Source: Harmothoe impar (lineage: Eukaryota > Annelida > Polychaeta > Phyllodocida > Polynoidae). From it: 64,000 nucleotides of DNA. Location: the NCBI GenBank assembly GCA_947462335.1, contig OX381717.1, forward strand, positions 50,139,523-50,203,522. The letters run 5' to 3'. Under the pieces are notes generated by a model. The model worked only from the letters and a program-made list of their open reading frames with translations, ran no database searches and was not told where the DNA came from. Below are positions 1 through 10,761 of the stretch, one piece after another (within the stretch, counting starts at the first letter, position 1; the number at the start of each line of letters is the position of its first letter). A program made the position numbers and the translations under genes.

Positions 1-299
1 TGTCTCTAGGATTGTTTTAATGACTAGATAAGTAAAGTCCAATTTCTACCTTTATAATTAAAAAAAGATAAATTTAAAAAATTGATTTTCAACAAAATTA
101 TACCCAAAAATGTCTTTTCTTCTGTAACTCGGTAAATAATGGCCCTACAGAGCTGAAACTTTGCCCACAGACTCCTTGTGTTTAAACAGGCAATAGCTAT
201 CAGAGTACAGAGGTGCCTTTCCCAACCTTTTCTATCTCTTCCCCTACCTATCCTGTCCCTTCCCAAACCTCTCCTGTCCCTCCCCTGTCTCTTCCCCCA
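1..299. other. Window edge, no gene seen
   Basis: No gene is recognised. From about 216 the + strand becomes a pyrimidine-rich tract (repeated CCTSTCCCTTCCC-like words) leading into the satellite array. Confidence 0.5.
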
Positions 300-1272
300 A
301 CATACGCCCCCCCCCCACTACTAGGCCTAGGCCTACTATAGGTATATATTATAATATTCTCTATAGGCCTAGGCCTATTATATAGAAACATGTTCGCCCC
401 CCCACCTACTAGGCCTAGGCCTACTATAGGTATATATTATAATATTTTCTATAGGCCTATACTTTAGAAACATGTTCGCCCCCCCCCCCCTACTAGGCCT
501 AGGCCTACTATAGGTATATATTATAATATTCTCTATAGGCCTAGGCCTATTATATAGAAACATGTTCGCCCCCCCCACCTACTAGGCCTAGGCCTACTAT
601 AGGTATATATTATAATATTTTCTATAGGCCTATACTTTAGAAACATGTCCGCCCCCCCCCTACTAGGCCTAGGCCTACTATAGGTATATATTATAATATT
701 CTCTATAGGCCTAGGCCTATTATATAGAAACATGTTCGCCCCCCCCACCTACTAGGCCTAGGCCTACTATAGGTATATATTATAATATTTTCTATAGGCC
801 TATACTTTAGAAACATGTCCGCCCCCCCCCTACTAGGCCTAGGCCTACTATAGGTATATATTATAATATTCTCTATAGGCCTAGGCCTATTATATAGAAA
901 CATGTTCGCCCCCCCACCTACTAGGCCTAGGCCTACTATAGGTATATATTATAATATTTTCTATAGGCCTATACTTTAGAAACATGTCCGCCCCCCCCTA
1001 CTAGGCCTAGGCCTACTATAGGTATATATTATAATATTCTCTATAGGCCTAGGCCTATTATATAGAAACATGTTCGCCCCCCCACCTACTAGGCCTAGGC
1101 CTACTATAGGTATATATTATAATATTTTCTATAGGCCTATACTTTAGAAACATTTTCGCCCCCCCCTACTAGGCCTAGGCCTACTATAGGTATATATTAT
1201 AATATTCTCTATAGGCCTAGGCCTATTATATAGAAATATTTTCGCCCCCCCCCTCCACTACTAGGCCTAGAC
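300..1272. repeat. Higher-order tandem satellite, about 170-bp dimer
   Basis: Two related subunits of about 85 bp alternate. Both share a block built on the palindrome GGCCTAGGCC followed by GGTATATATTATAATATT and end in a run of C. Subunit A has CTCTATAGGCCTAGGCC and subunit B has TTCTATAGGCCTATACTT. The A-type landmark GAAACATGTTCGCC recurs near 384, 557, 727, 897 and 1065, with a diverged form near 1232, giving periods of 167-173 bp. About five and a half dimers are present. The C-run length varies between copies. Apparent minus-strand reading frames here come from the repeat and are not genes. Confidence 0.95.
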
Positions 1273-1480
1273 CTACATTAAAATTGTCAGTAGGCCTATA
1301 CCACCGTCAAACACTTCCCTCCCTCATACCCCCCCCTGAAAGACTCGCGCCCCCCCCCCCCAAAAAAAGCCCTGTCAGTAATAAATCGGGTAGCCCCCCC
1401 CCCCCCTCAAGGGTCGGGAGACTTAGTGGGGCTACGCCCCAACCCCCCCCCCCTGCACCCCCCAACACACACACCCAGCG
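1273..1480. repeat. C-homopolymer-rich tract
   Basis: Many runs of 6 to 14 C, separated by short unique words, follow the satellite directly. No gene is supported; the open + frame over 1284-1586 has proline-run composition. Confidence 0.7.
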
Positions 1481-2825
1481 CCATCATGACAACTGGTGGC
1501 AACCAATTGAACTAATCGCCGATTCACAATTTCGGTGCCGATTATTGTTGAATAATCGGCAAAGAGGGGATGTTTTAATAATATAGATAGGTGGGGAATA
1601 TATGTAAGCCTTTATATCGCAGTTTACAGCATGTAAATCGGGTTAGAATTAAGGTTATTACACAATAGTATGTTTCAACATGCCAATGGCCGCCACCTGA
1701 CCTTATCGCCGGATGTGACCTTTGAGCTTAGTAGGTCAAATTACACTGGTTCCTTTGCAAAAAGTTGCGCTAAGATAAGTAACTTGCGTTAATCGCAACG
1801 CCTTGCGTTACGACATCTAGAAGAAACTTGTGTCTCGGGGGGTATGTTTAGGGAGGTAAATTTGGCGTTATTTAAAAGGAAATAACGCCAAAAAAAGGAA
1901 ATAACGCCACGGTAGTTGTGTCTCGGCCCCCAGGAATGCTATAAAAGCTAGCGACATTCCTCCTATTCACCCCTTTTGAATCTATAGTCATGACACATTT
2001 ATAAAAGATCTCGTGATTCTCCCCAGTAATTCTCTTCCCTTCTGCTCTGCATGACATAAGACGGGTGTAATTGCTTTAGGTATAAAGTAAGTACTGGTAG
2101 ACCTATAGGTCAGTTAATAACAGAGCACGGTATGTAGTTGCTGAAGGGTTATTGCCAAGGACTTGAAAGGGGACATTTGGGCTTAACATTGGTGGAACAT
2201 GTCTTCAGTAGAAAGGTATGACGTCAAGGAGTCGTCATTATCTGACAGAAAGGCGGGCGGGAGTCGGTTGATGGAGGAGGTTTGGGGTGAAAAGGTTTGA
2301 ACTTTTAGAGAGTGGGAGGAGGGGTGTAAATAATATAAAAATCGTTTTCAGTGAAACGTCAGTGCGTAACTAAAGTTCAAAAGTGGCACAGTGTGAAAGA
2401 TTCCAACCAGTATTATTCAAAAGGTATACATGTATTCACATGTTTATACAAAAAGAAGGGTAGCATGACTTCCAAGACATGACTACTCTCCTGGCGAGTA
2501 ACTCGCCAGTGCCGCATTCTGATTCAAGCATCATGGTAAACGTTTCGAAGTATTATGTTAGGGTGTATGTATACACCTCGGAAGGACGTCATGATGTACT
2601 AATGTAGCTCCTGAAGTCATGAAAGCGTTTCCATCGTCAGTAACGACGAGGGCACTTATCATTGTCATACATATATACATTATATTGTATATTTTAATAT
2701 GGCTTATTGTAAAAAAAAATCCCGATTCCATACTGGTGTCGTGACAATGTAGCCGACGAGTTCAGCGGTCGTTCTGAATGACCGACTTGTTGAGGAGACT
2801 GCCAAGGACCGCCCAGGGGCAAAAC
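1481..2825. other. Unannotated stretch with one small hairpin
   Basis: No gene is recognised. The only structure noted is a 13-bp perfect stem with a 6-base loop at 1861-1892 (TTTGGCGTTATTT pairing with AAATAACGCCAAA), followed by a second direct copy of GGAAATAACGCCA. Confidence 0.4.
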
Positions 2826-3243
2826 ACATTAACACTTTGAGGGCCGCATGCTGCTTTAATGCAGAATGACCTTTTATCGTCAAGCATCATGCGACCATAC
2901 AGGATTGATGCACTATCAACGGGTCGGCATGATCCATCGATGCATGCAGGCTTTGCGAGTTACAGTCCCATTTTATAGTGGCCACCCCTCCATTGCGAGT
3001 TGCATTCATGTTAGACTTGCTCAAGTCTTTGATTTTAAACAAAGACCCAAAAACGGACTTTTTTTTTTACCATACACTTTCCTTCGACTGTGGAATCAAA
3101 CTAGGGGAGGGGAGGAGGAGGTGGGGGTAGGGTGTGGTGGGGAGGAAGGCTCTCTCTGATGCAGGCCAGTCTACATTCATGTATACATACTATCGATCAA
3201 GGATAGAGGATAGTTAGCGCCCAATGTGGCCCTAAAAGGGTTA
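2826..3243. mobile_element. MITE, TTAACCCTTT-terminated family, copy 1
   Basis: Begins with TTAACACTTTGAGG and ends with CCCTAAAAGGGTTAA, a roughly inverted terminal pair. The interior has GATGCACTATCAACGGG and TGCATGC words characteristic of related copies at 3326, 20945, 25064, 35830 and 62568. No transposase is encoded, so it is non-autonomous. The superfamily cannot be assigned from this sequence. Confidence 0.6.
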
Positions 3244-3325
3244 AAGCAGCACGCGGAACCACCGGTACCATCTCTTTGGGGGATTGGGGTAGGGTACTGT
3301 GATGACGGGGGAGGGGGGAACGATT

Positions 3326-3552
3326 AACCCTTTAATGTTCGCATAACGCTTTGGTGTCACGGTTCATAAATGCAGCGCCAGTGTCACCTTACTCTAAAAT
3401 GCTGCATTCCTGCATCATGCCGACCGTTTGGGAGTGCATCAATACTGTTGGTGGGTATGATGCTTTGATGCCATTACTGTTCTCATCCACCGTGACGACC
3501 ACCAAAGGCTATAGCGCATTACAGCACTATGCGAGCATTAAAGGGTTATTAA
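3326..3552. mobile_element. MITE, TTAACCCTTT-terminated family, copy 2
   Basis: Starts with TTAACCCTTTAATG and ends with GCATTAAAGGGTTA. Inside are TGCATCATGCCGACCG and the 3'-end phrase GCTATAGCGCATTACAGCACT shared with other members (compare 35990-36020 and 63300-63350). No coding capacity. Confidence 0.7.
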
Positions 3553-4074
3553 AGACAACTTTTTTGGAGAACTGCCCTCCAGATTCTCCATGTTATTACC
3601 AGAGTGAGACAAGAGCCGGAGACCAACGGAGGTAGACTGCTACCCAGAACACAAACAGTGAGTAAAAATGGAGTAAATTATTATAATCAACATTTTACAT
3701 CGCCATGGCTTTATCTCCCGCGATATATCTATTACATCATATTATAATGTTTTGAATTCAATAACAAATCATATAATAAGTGTAATTAAAACTCCGTACA
3801 TTGAGTTTAGACTGATTTTGTTCAAGGCGTTCCCCCCCTGGAATTGTTACCCCGGAATCCCCCACCCCCCAGGAATCCTCCCCCCCTGGAATTCTTCTAC
3901 CCTAAAATTCTCCTCACTGTCCTCAGCAGTTTGATACTGTTCTCCGGGTTTCTACTTGATTATTTGCCTTCAGCATTATTGGGACACCAATATAATTATA
4001 GAGAGTTCTATTGAATGCATCAGGCGCTCTGCACCACAAACACCCCTTCACAGCAAAGAATAATTATTTCGTTG

Positions 4075-4193
4075 CAAGAAAATAAGATAAATAAACTCAT
4101 CTGGCGGACAAATGACTAGTTTTAAGAAAATAATTTTTCCTAAAACTAGCCCTTTGTCCGCAGGCGAGTTATCTATCTCATTTTCTTGAAATG
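4075..4193. repeat. Long hairpin, about 118 bp
   Basis: The left half (GATAAATAAACTCATCTGGC, GGACAAATGACTAGTTTTA) pairs with the right half (TAAAACTAGCCCTTTGTCC, GAGTTATCTATCTCATTTTC). Nearly the whole segment is an imperfect palindrome. No coding content. Confidence 0.75.
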
Positions 4194-4250
4194 GGGTAAT
4201 AATTTTTGTCTGTGTTTATTTTCTCTCCTCAACTCCTTTCAACAAGAACA

Positions 4251-4614
4251 GGAGGGTCTTTCAGAACGGACTCGTCAGTCGTCATAATTGAATTTTCGTC
4301 AAAACGTGTTGTTATTGTAGTTTTGGATGTTGACGAGGAAGGCAAATGTATGAATCCCGAGTGGTCGTCAAATGAGATTTGGGGTCGTTTCAGAAACTAC
4401 ACAAATACCTATATATACATATGCATTTATAGATGTTATTACATATGTTACTAATGCATATGCATTCGAATGTCAGTGATGATTAAGGCAAACATGAGTA
4501 TTCATATTTTTGACGATTTTATCTTCTGAAACACTTTTTACTAGAGGTTGTCAAACAGTGTTTGTCACGTCACCAGTTCCCCATGACCACGTCAGTTGTT
4601 CTGAATGAGCCTCC
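4251..4614 (+). mobile_element. MITE, GGAGGCTC-TTCAGAAC family, copy 1
   Basis: The left end reads GGAGGGTCTTTCAGAACGG then CTCGTCAGTCGTCAT; the right end reads ACGTCAGTTGTTCTGAATGA then GCCTCC. These are inverted terminal repeats with a shared CGTCA motif. Two shorter relatives of about 230 bp lie at 16559-16788 and 17320-17550. No transposase. Confidence 0.8.
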
Positions 4615-4739
4615 AAACCTTCTCCAAATCTTCAATCATAATGGAGGGGAGAATTCCGGAGGCGAAATTTCCATGGGGGCAGAATTCCTGGGGGGGGGGG
4701 ATTCCTCAAGGGAGTATTCCAGGGGTGGGGGTAGCCTGA

Positions 4740-5130
4740 CACCGATTGATTTATTATCTTGAAACGGTACAGTTGCATGGCGTTATTATACGGTGTGGCG
4801 AGGGTTGGGGATGATTTATGTGTTAACAGCCATGCTCGGTGATTTACATGCTAACAGCCATGAGCGTACTTGTATGGTAACAAAAGCGGTTTATATCTCG
4901 GTAACACACACTTAGGTTGCGTGGTACACATCTAAACCCAGCGAGAGAGACAGTGGAGAGGGGAGTGATAGGACGATTATAAACGGTGTGGTGGGGGGGG
5001 TGTAGGTGCAATTCTCAACGATGATGGATACTTTGGGAGATGTCGTATATTTCTAAATACTAAAATAAATCAAAAAGGATAAATAATTATAATCGAAAAC
5101 TATTCATCAAATTAAATTAATCATGTACCA
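4740..5130. other. No gene seen
   Basis: Unique-looking sequence with a short G run near 4995. Nothing recognised. Confidence 0.4.
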
Positions 5131-5137
5131 AATCGTA

Positions 5138-5210
5138 CATGTGTGGTAGTTGGTAGCTCGTCTATGGATCGCAAGATACTGGGTTCGAACCCCACCTGAG
5201 TTGACTCAGC
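5138..5210 (+). repeat. tRNA-derived SINE head (not a tRNA gene)
   Basis: A perfect pol III B-box-like GGTTCGAACCC lies about 40 bases after GGTAGTTGGTAGCTCG, which loosely resembles an A box. The acceptor arms do not pair, so this looks like a tRNA-derived SINE head, not a functional tRNA. Confidence 0.5.
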
Positions 5211-5290
5211 TCTCCATCCATCAGACGTTAGCAAAGGGAGGAGAACCAAGGACTTGTCTCAATCTTCGAAAGTAAGCAGGAGGCAGTGAC

Positions 5291-5514
5291 TTAACCCTTT
5301 AAGGCCTAGCATCGACTATAGTCGACACCATGGCAGGCCTAGTGTCGACTAAAGTCGCCACCATGGCAGGCCTAGCGTAGACTGTAGTCGATGGCATTTA
5401 CATAGGATTACTATAGGAATTCATTTGAGGTCCATCCTTCTGGGAACTACTAGTTCTCAGAGGTCGTCCCCATGGCAAGCCATCTAATTTTTGGTCAGGA
5501 TTCAAAGGGTTAAA
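5291..5514. mobile_element. MITE with TTAACCCTTT ends and GACTATAGTCGA tandem core
   Basis: Starts TTAACCCTTTAAGGCC and ends GATTCAAAGGGTTAA. The left part has three tandem copies of a word with GACTATAGTCGA and CCATGGCAGGCCTAG. The same vocabulary (CCATGGCTGGCC, GACTATAGTC) occurs in the larger copy at 38014-38570, within a host-gene intron. Confidence 0.7.
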
Positions 5515-6010
5515 TGCCAGAAGCTTAGCGACTATGACTGGCCCCAATGCGCACTGCGTATGTATCTTGGGACCATCTATGGCACTGGGTAATACATGGT
5601 TTCATATGAGGTACACTCCCTGAAGGGTCTATGTGCAGTTGTGCTCCAAAACAAGGGCAGGAGTTACATTTCAGATAGAAAAGAGTAATCTCCCTGGTAT
5701 ACACCAGCTTGAGATAATCAAGTCTAAACGATAGTCAAGGCATCATGTTCATTTGTTTTCACGATGTATAAATGTTCAAAATACCTAACAAAGCGGCTGT
5801 TGCTATATAACCAGGGTTTGTAGAACAAAATGATTAGAACGGTATTTTTACTCGTCCGTTTTGATGGGGGAGTGGGGTGAGATTATGTTATTTCTTTTTG
5901 CCAAATACATGTGATCATTCTGTGTGATTTTGTCCATGTTCAATGTGTTGCTAATGTGGAGGTCGTGTATAGGTGAAAATCATTTTATACACTAAGAAAA
6001 ACGATTTCCA
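5515..6010. other. No gene seen
   Basis: Unique-looking sequence with no recognisable coding, RNA or repeat signature. Confidence 0.35.
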
Positions 6011-6012
6011 TA

Positions 6013-6410
6013 GCATAACCCGGATCACATTGATCCCTGGCGCCTATTTGTGTTTCACGTGGGCCAGCTGGGTTTGCCCACATCTGGCCTTTGGTCCTTT
6101 TTATACAGGGCTACCAGTGAGATTCCTAGGCTAAGCCGACCAACAACATTTTCTAAATATATGTCGTAAATACTTTGAAACATACTCATCTTTGGTTATT
6201 CTCACCACTTAACTTTCTAGACTCGGGCCATCAACTTAACTTTCATTTTTGCACAAAGTTTGAGCAAGTTCACATAGGACCCACAATAAGCCCATGTGGA
6301 TATGCTTGCTTCAAATATGGGCAAGTCCATCTTGGTCCAAGCAGTTGGTCCCACCTAACGGCCAACCTTTAGACCTGTGTGGGTCCCAATAAGCAATGCT
6401 GACTGGGAAG
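6013..6410. repeat. Dispersed repeat rich in GGGCCCA/GTTTGCCCA words, copy 1
   Basis: Shares long stretches with 11090-11790 (ACTTTGAAACATACTCATCT, GGGCCATCAACTTAACTTTC) and shorter ones with 12360-12550 (GGCAAGTCCATCTTGGTCC, CAATGCTGACTGGG). Probably fragments of one non-coding transposon family. Confidence 0.65.
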
Positions 6411-6689
6411 AAACACCACACAATTTTTGAATAAGGGCGTTCTAAGCTAGTTTCCTAAAATGTGTAGTCTACAATTTACCAATGAAATTTCCACAAAGCC
6501 TCTTATAGGAACTTGACTTAATCGTGACTCGTGGTTGGTAAATTGCCATATTGATGTCCATCCTGTATGTACATGTATGTACCATCCCCATTCCCGTCAT
6601 GCTCTTTGGCGTGTACCTTCTGTTTTGAGGTTATTCTACCCACTAGGCACGCACACACACATCCATCTAAAACACTATACATATTATAC

Positions 6690-6690
6690 A

Positions 6691-6788
<98 letters not shown>
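6690..6788. repeat. (TA)n microsatellite
   Basis: About 95 bases of almost uninterrupted TA. It directly abuts the 3' end of the minus-strand LINE remnant at 6790-7115, so it may have grown from, or served as, that element's tail. Reading frames across it (poly Tyr-Ile) are not genes. Confidence 0.95.
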
Positions 6789-6789
<1 letters not shown>

Positions 6790-7115
6790 GTTGTTGTTGA
6801 TATTTTTATTGGCGTACTAAAAATGTTACATGGGAACTTTTTCATTTAATAGCCAAAGATGAGAGTAATATGTCTCGTAGGAGATACGAACAGACACAGT
6901 TATTTACAGATCGACAGTTATTTATCACATTAGTCCGTTCAGGGTGCCTTAGCACACCATTAAATGTCAAGATTTGAGTTTTTTATTGAAGTCTTTGTAT
7001 GGCAAGCGTTGAGTTTCCCCTGGTAACTCGTCCCACAGAGGGGCACCACGGTACAGTGGGCTCTTGTCGAAGATACCTTTCTTTGATCTGGGGATTTTCA
7101 GTCGCACTTGGCTAT
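6790..7115 (-). pseudogene. 3' stub of a non-LTR retrotransposon (ORF2 C-terminus plus 3' UTR)
   Basis: On the minus strand, the frame ending at a TGA at 6967-6969 encodes a typical C-terminal tail of a non-LTR reverse-transcriptase ORF: basic LKIPRSKKG, then SPLYRGAPLWDELP, then YKDFNKKLKS. The YRGAxLWxxLP pattern is seen in many CR1/Jockey-group ORF2 tails. Coding homology is lost upstream of about 7115, so it is a 5'-truncated copy. The 3' UTR runs to an AATAAA near 6808 and stops at the (TA)n tract. It differs from the larger LINE next door. Confidence 0.75.
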
Positions 7116-7374
7116 ATATATAATATGTGTTTGTATGTACGTATATTTTAGGTGTGGTAATTTCAACTGATTTCTACAACAGGCGCACAGCAAGTTGTTT
7201 CACAAAGGGAGGAGGTCGGGGCGCAAGTCTTGCAGTAAACAAGACGGTGGTGATCGTTGTTGAAGAGACCAGAATAGTATAGTTCTTAGGTACTGGTAGA
7301 AGGAGTGAGTGAGAAGAGGGACAGTAAAGGGACGATTTGATTCCCATGCCCCTGAACATGACAGCCTTGGCAAT
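7116..7374. other. Spacer between two LINE copies
   Basis: No gene recognised. Confidence 0.35.
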
Positions 7375-7705
7375 GTTTTTTTTAATAACATTTATCTTTA
7401 TTTGTCGTCAGGAAATATTTACAGTTACATCAAAATATAGGTATATGAATCAAAATTTCTCATACATTTTCAACTTCCAATGAGTGGAAAATAAATTGTT
7501 CCAGTTTTCCTGAGCATAAAGAAAGGTCCCTCTCAGCCTGCACTTGGTCGTGCTTGGCTGATACTTCGTGAGGGACCCTTTCCTTGTAAAAGGACTATAA
7601 TGAATACAAAATGATAAACAGTATGCAAGACCAATGAACTCACTTGCTCAGAACATTTTTATGTCACATGTTGCTTATATGATTAAATTATAAACAAATA
7701 TTAGT

Positions 7706-8530
7706 TTATACACGTACATTAGGTTTTTGGTTGTCTAGCCATTCCTTTCGGTCATATTTAAAGGCTTGTTTTGTGGGGAGAGACCTACAACTCGGTAGCA
7801 ACTGATTCCATACCATGGCTCCAAAATGTTCTACACTTCTAAAATACACTCCTCCATGTGGAGTTAACCTTTTCAGGACTGGACCTTGAGAGCCTCTTGT
7901 ATTTATAAGTCTGTTATCAAGGTAATGCGCATCTTTCGATCTAGAGTACATAAACATATATAAGTGGTACATACGTCTATCCTTGAGAAGAGGTATTTTT
8001 GTTCTGGTATGAATGTATTCTGTGTCTGTAAGGATAGGGACTTGTAAACAAATCTTAATACAACGATTTTGTGCCACCTGTAAATCATCCAATAAATCTT
8101 GATTTGTACACATAAACAGAATATCCCCATAATCAAAATATGGTACCACCATACTCTTATAGATTTGTAGTGCAATTTGCTCTGTCATCGACCCTCTTAT
8201 ACAAGCCAACATATAGGTTTTGTACGAAACAGTCTGTTTCATGACCTTTATATGCAAATCAAACTTCAAGTGTGGGTCCAGGGTGACTCCCAGGTATTTA
8301 TATGATGGCACTATGCTTAGCTTTGTGTTATCCAAAAATAATGTTATGTCAAGTTGGTTTAGCTTTCGTTTGGAGGCAGTAAAGCACATTATTTTTGTTT
8401 TCTTTGTATTAACTGTTAACTTATTTTGAGCCCCCCACAGTGAGAATTTATCTAGGCTAGTCTGGAGGTCACCCTGTACCCTGTTTACCACCGCACCTGT
8501 GTTATAAATCATGATGATCAATAAAGTTAT
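7706..8530 (-). pseudogene. LINE ORF2, C-terminal reverse-transcriptase part
   Basis: Encodes the post-catalytic part of a non-LTR RT and its C-terminal tail. Recognisable blocks: LQTSLDKFSLWGAQNKLTVN then KTKIMCF (the helix after the YADD box), YKYLGVTLDPHLKF, GDILFMCTNQDLLDDLQVAQ and RSVEHFGAMVWNQLLPSCR. The open frame begins at 8560, but homology starts only near 8520 (NTGAVVNRVQGDLQ); residues before that read the upstream half out of frame. The protein is intact to its stop at 7706, so the deletion is the main lesion here. Confidence 0.8.
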
Positions 8531-10196
8531 ACATATGCTTATGCACCAGCTTCTCAGCAATCTTGCATGGTGTGGGTGTCAATGCAATTGGACGGTAGTT
8601 GCTTACACATTTTGTATCTCCAGATTTATATACCGGTACAATAATAGCAGTTTTCCAGGCTGATGGAACATTACATGTATCAAAAGTACAATTTATTAAA
8701 GCCGTAAGTTTATGCGGAACAGCCATAAACGAATCCTTAACCACTTGGTTAGATAGGTTGTCAAGCCCTGAAGACTTGTTCACATTTATACCCTTGATCT
8801 GATCTTTGACCTCATTTACAGTAGCATGGAACGGTGTTAAATTATGTACACATTCCTCATCATAGGGGTACCATGGATCGTGCATGTCTTTGGATAACTT
8901 AGGCCCAATATCAGCAAAGAAGGAGTTTATGTAGTCCGGTACATCTTCAGGGTCTAACATCTCATTCAAATCATTTTTTAACTGAATTAATTGATCATGC
9001 TTTAAATTTGGAATAAGTTTACGTATATTTCGCCAAAACCTTTTGGTATCATTTTTGGATTCTTTAAGTTTATCTTTGATATATTTACGGTGAGCTGCAC
9101 GTGACCTTTTATTTGACTCCCTTCTTGCCTCATGTGCCTTGTCCCAGTCCTCTTGCTTTTTTGTACGCTTAGCTTTGGCCAAGAGGTTATTTTTATCCCT
9201 GGTCAAGTTTATCAAATGATCTGTCATCCAGGGATCATTTTCAGCAGGGACATTAAACGTTTTCACCGGGCACATACTATCAATTGACCTCTTAATCATT
9301 GAGTGTATAATGTCCCATTTGACTTCAGGGTCGTCACTATTGTCAAAAACTGACCAGTCACCATTTACAAGATCTTGCTTCAGTCTATCTACCTTGTACT
9401 TTTTATATGATCTGCCGATGAAAGGTACCCTTGGTTTATACACAACCTCCTTTTTCTTCAACATGTAAACAGGCACATGATCAGAGATAAGTACATTTAT
9501 TATTCCCGACTTACTAACATAATGTGAGTTTGTAAAAATGACATCCAATAATGTGTTTGATTTACCATCACTACGGGTTGCTTCTTTTATCAGTTGAATT
9601 AATCTATATGGCTTCAAGGTATCAATCAGATTTGCAGCATGCGTTTCTGTTGGCTTAAGTAAATCAATATTGACATCACCAGTCACGACCAATTCTACTT
9701 TCTTTACTCCAGGAATTTTGTCAAGCGATTCTTGCAGTAGTTTTACAAATTGAGACTTATCTCCCTTGGGAGGGCGGTAGCAGTTTACTATCACTAACTT
9801 TTTGTTGTTTGGCTTGTCAATTTTAACACATTGAAGTTCAATATCCTTATTACTTAAGTTTATGTGTTGCAGTTCATAAGCATCATGTTGGATATCTGAC
9901 TTGACATACATACACACACCACCTGCCTCCTTTGGATTTTCAGTATCTACTGCAGGGTCAATCCAAGTCCTGTCATTTCTATGTAAATCATAACCATTAA
10001 ATTTAACAGTAGATGAGCAGTCTTCGTCTTTTAACCAGGACTCGCTTATACAAATAATATCATAATCAGTGCCATTTAACTCAATCAATAACCTTGAATA
10101 TTTAGACTTTAAACTTCTGGTATTCATATGTACAATTTTTAGGCCTCTCAAACCCTCCAGTATTTTCATACTAGCCATAATCGAAATGGTAAACAA
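8502..10196 (-). pseudogene. LINE ORF2, endonuclease and N-terminal RT part
   Basis: A 564-residue frame. Residues about 18-245 form an AP-endonuclease-type domain with the expected active-site blocks: N25 (HMNTRS), E52 (SESW), Y140 (NCYRPP), D174/N176 (GDVN), D218 (LDVIFTN) and the terminal SDH at 238-240. This is the nickase for target-primed insertion. After a basic linker, the RT opens at about 470 (NKSSGLDNLSNQVVK) and shows VPVYKSGDTKCVSNYRPIAL, but stops after FIDHHDL where the catalytic palm should follow. The endonuclease looks undamaged while the polymerase is broken, which suggests a recent deletion or copying in trans. The start at 10196 is tentative; internal methionines at residues 7 and 10 are alternatives. 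Confidence 0.8.
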
Positions 10197-10491
10197 TCAT
10201 TTTGCCAACCTTAACCTTGTACGGTACAGTGTTTACTTTTCTCTTAACTAAATCATATACCACAACCCGGTTAGTTGTGGCATTTGATCTTGCATAAAAA
10301 ATAAACTCAAGTTCCACTTCTACACCTCTTCCTCCAGGTGTCAGCATCATGGCTACCTGGGGGGGAGAGTATTTCATGAGTCTATACAAGCAGGGCAGAA
10401 ACAGGGGCAGCTTTGTTGGCTCCACTTTTCCCTTAAACAAACAAATATTTTTAACAGTGCTTAAGACTAGGTCAACAGTGAGGAAGTGCAA
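10171..10491 (-). CDS. Short LINE-associated frame of unknown function
   Basis: 106 residues, overlapping the start of ORF2 and following the ORF1 fragment. I do not recognise the product. Its position suggests part of the region between ORF1 and ORF2, possibly decayed ORF1 or ORF2 leader. Confidence 0.3.
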   Translation of the reverse strand: MHFLTVDLVLSTVKNICLFKGKVEPTKLPLFLPCLYRLMKYSPPQVAMMLTPGGRGVEVELEFIFYARSNATTNRVVVYDLVKRKVNTVPYKVKVGKMIVYHFDYG

Positions 10492-10515
10492 TTTACAAAC
10501 ATATTACTCGGTCCC

Positions 10516-10761
10516 TTAATAGCAGGAATCATGGGTTAACATTAGTGTATTTTTGGGCATACAGTTTGCAAAATCTTGAGCCCACAATTTTGTAAGCTTC
10601 TCGGTGGGGTGGATACCATCTTTTGCTAACAAGTCATAATTGACAGTTGCTTTACCATGTCGTGACTTGAAAAAATGGTTAGCTGTCAAGGGTGTTGCCA
10701 CACCATTTTCACTATTCAGTTCAGACACAACATGATTAAAGTCCTGTATACCTTTGTACAT
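10516..10761 (-). pseudogene. LINE ORF1 fragment with SGNH-esterase-like end
   Basis: 81 residues. The segment KDGIHPTEKLTKLWAQDF contains a DxxH motif (residues 48-51), like block V of SGNH/GDSL esterases, where the D and H complete the catalytic triad. Such esterase domains are known in ORF1 of CR1-type LINEs. The GDSL-serine N-terminal part is missing, so only the tail remains. Family assignment rests on one short motif and on position upstream of the LINE ORF2. Confidence 0.5.

Larger units (their letters stand above)
3830..4736. mobile_element. Foldback-like segment with C-rich/G-rich arms
   Basis: A left arm (about 3830-3912) of CCCCCCTGGAAT-like words is the inverse of a right arm (about 4645-4736) carrying AGAATTCCTGGGGGG and GTATTCCAGGGG. 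Between them lie a hairpin (4075-4193) and a separate MITE (4251-4614). Arms are imperfect, so limits are approximate. Confidence 0.4.

Noticed and set aside
378..903. Repeated minus-strand frames reading MFLYNRPRPIENIIIYTYSR
   Set aside because: They are translations of the satellite dimer, with identical frames recurring every 170 bp and no start or stop logic.
5138..5210. Possible functional tRNA gene
   Set aside because: Good B box but no closing acceptor stem or clear anticodon arm; the same objection applies at 49087 and 59105.
6535..6849. Poly-Tyr-Ile frames
   Set aside because: Produced by the (TA)n microsatellite; the same applies to the frames at 23081-23275 and 56434-56798.
7174..7391. 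Two 60-residue minus frames between the LINE copies
   Set aside because: No similarity to RT or endonuclease motifs and no repeat evidence.
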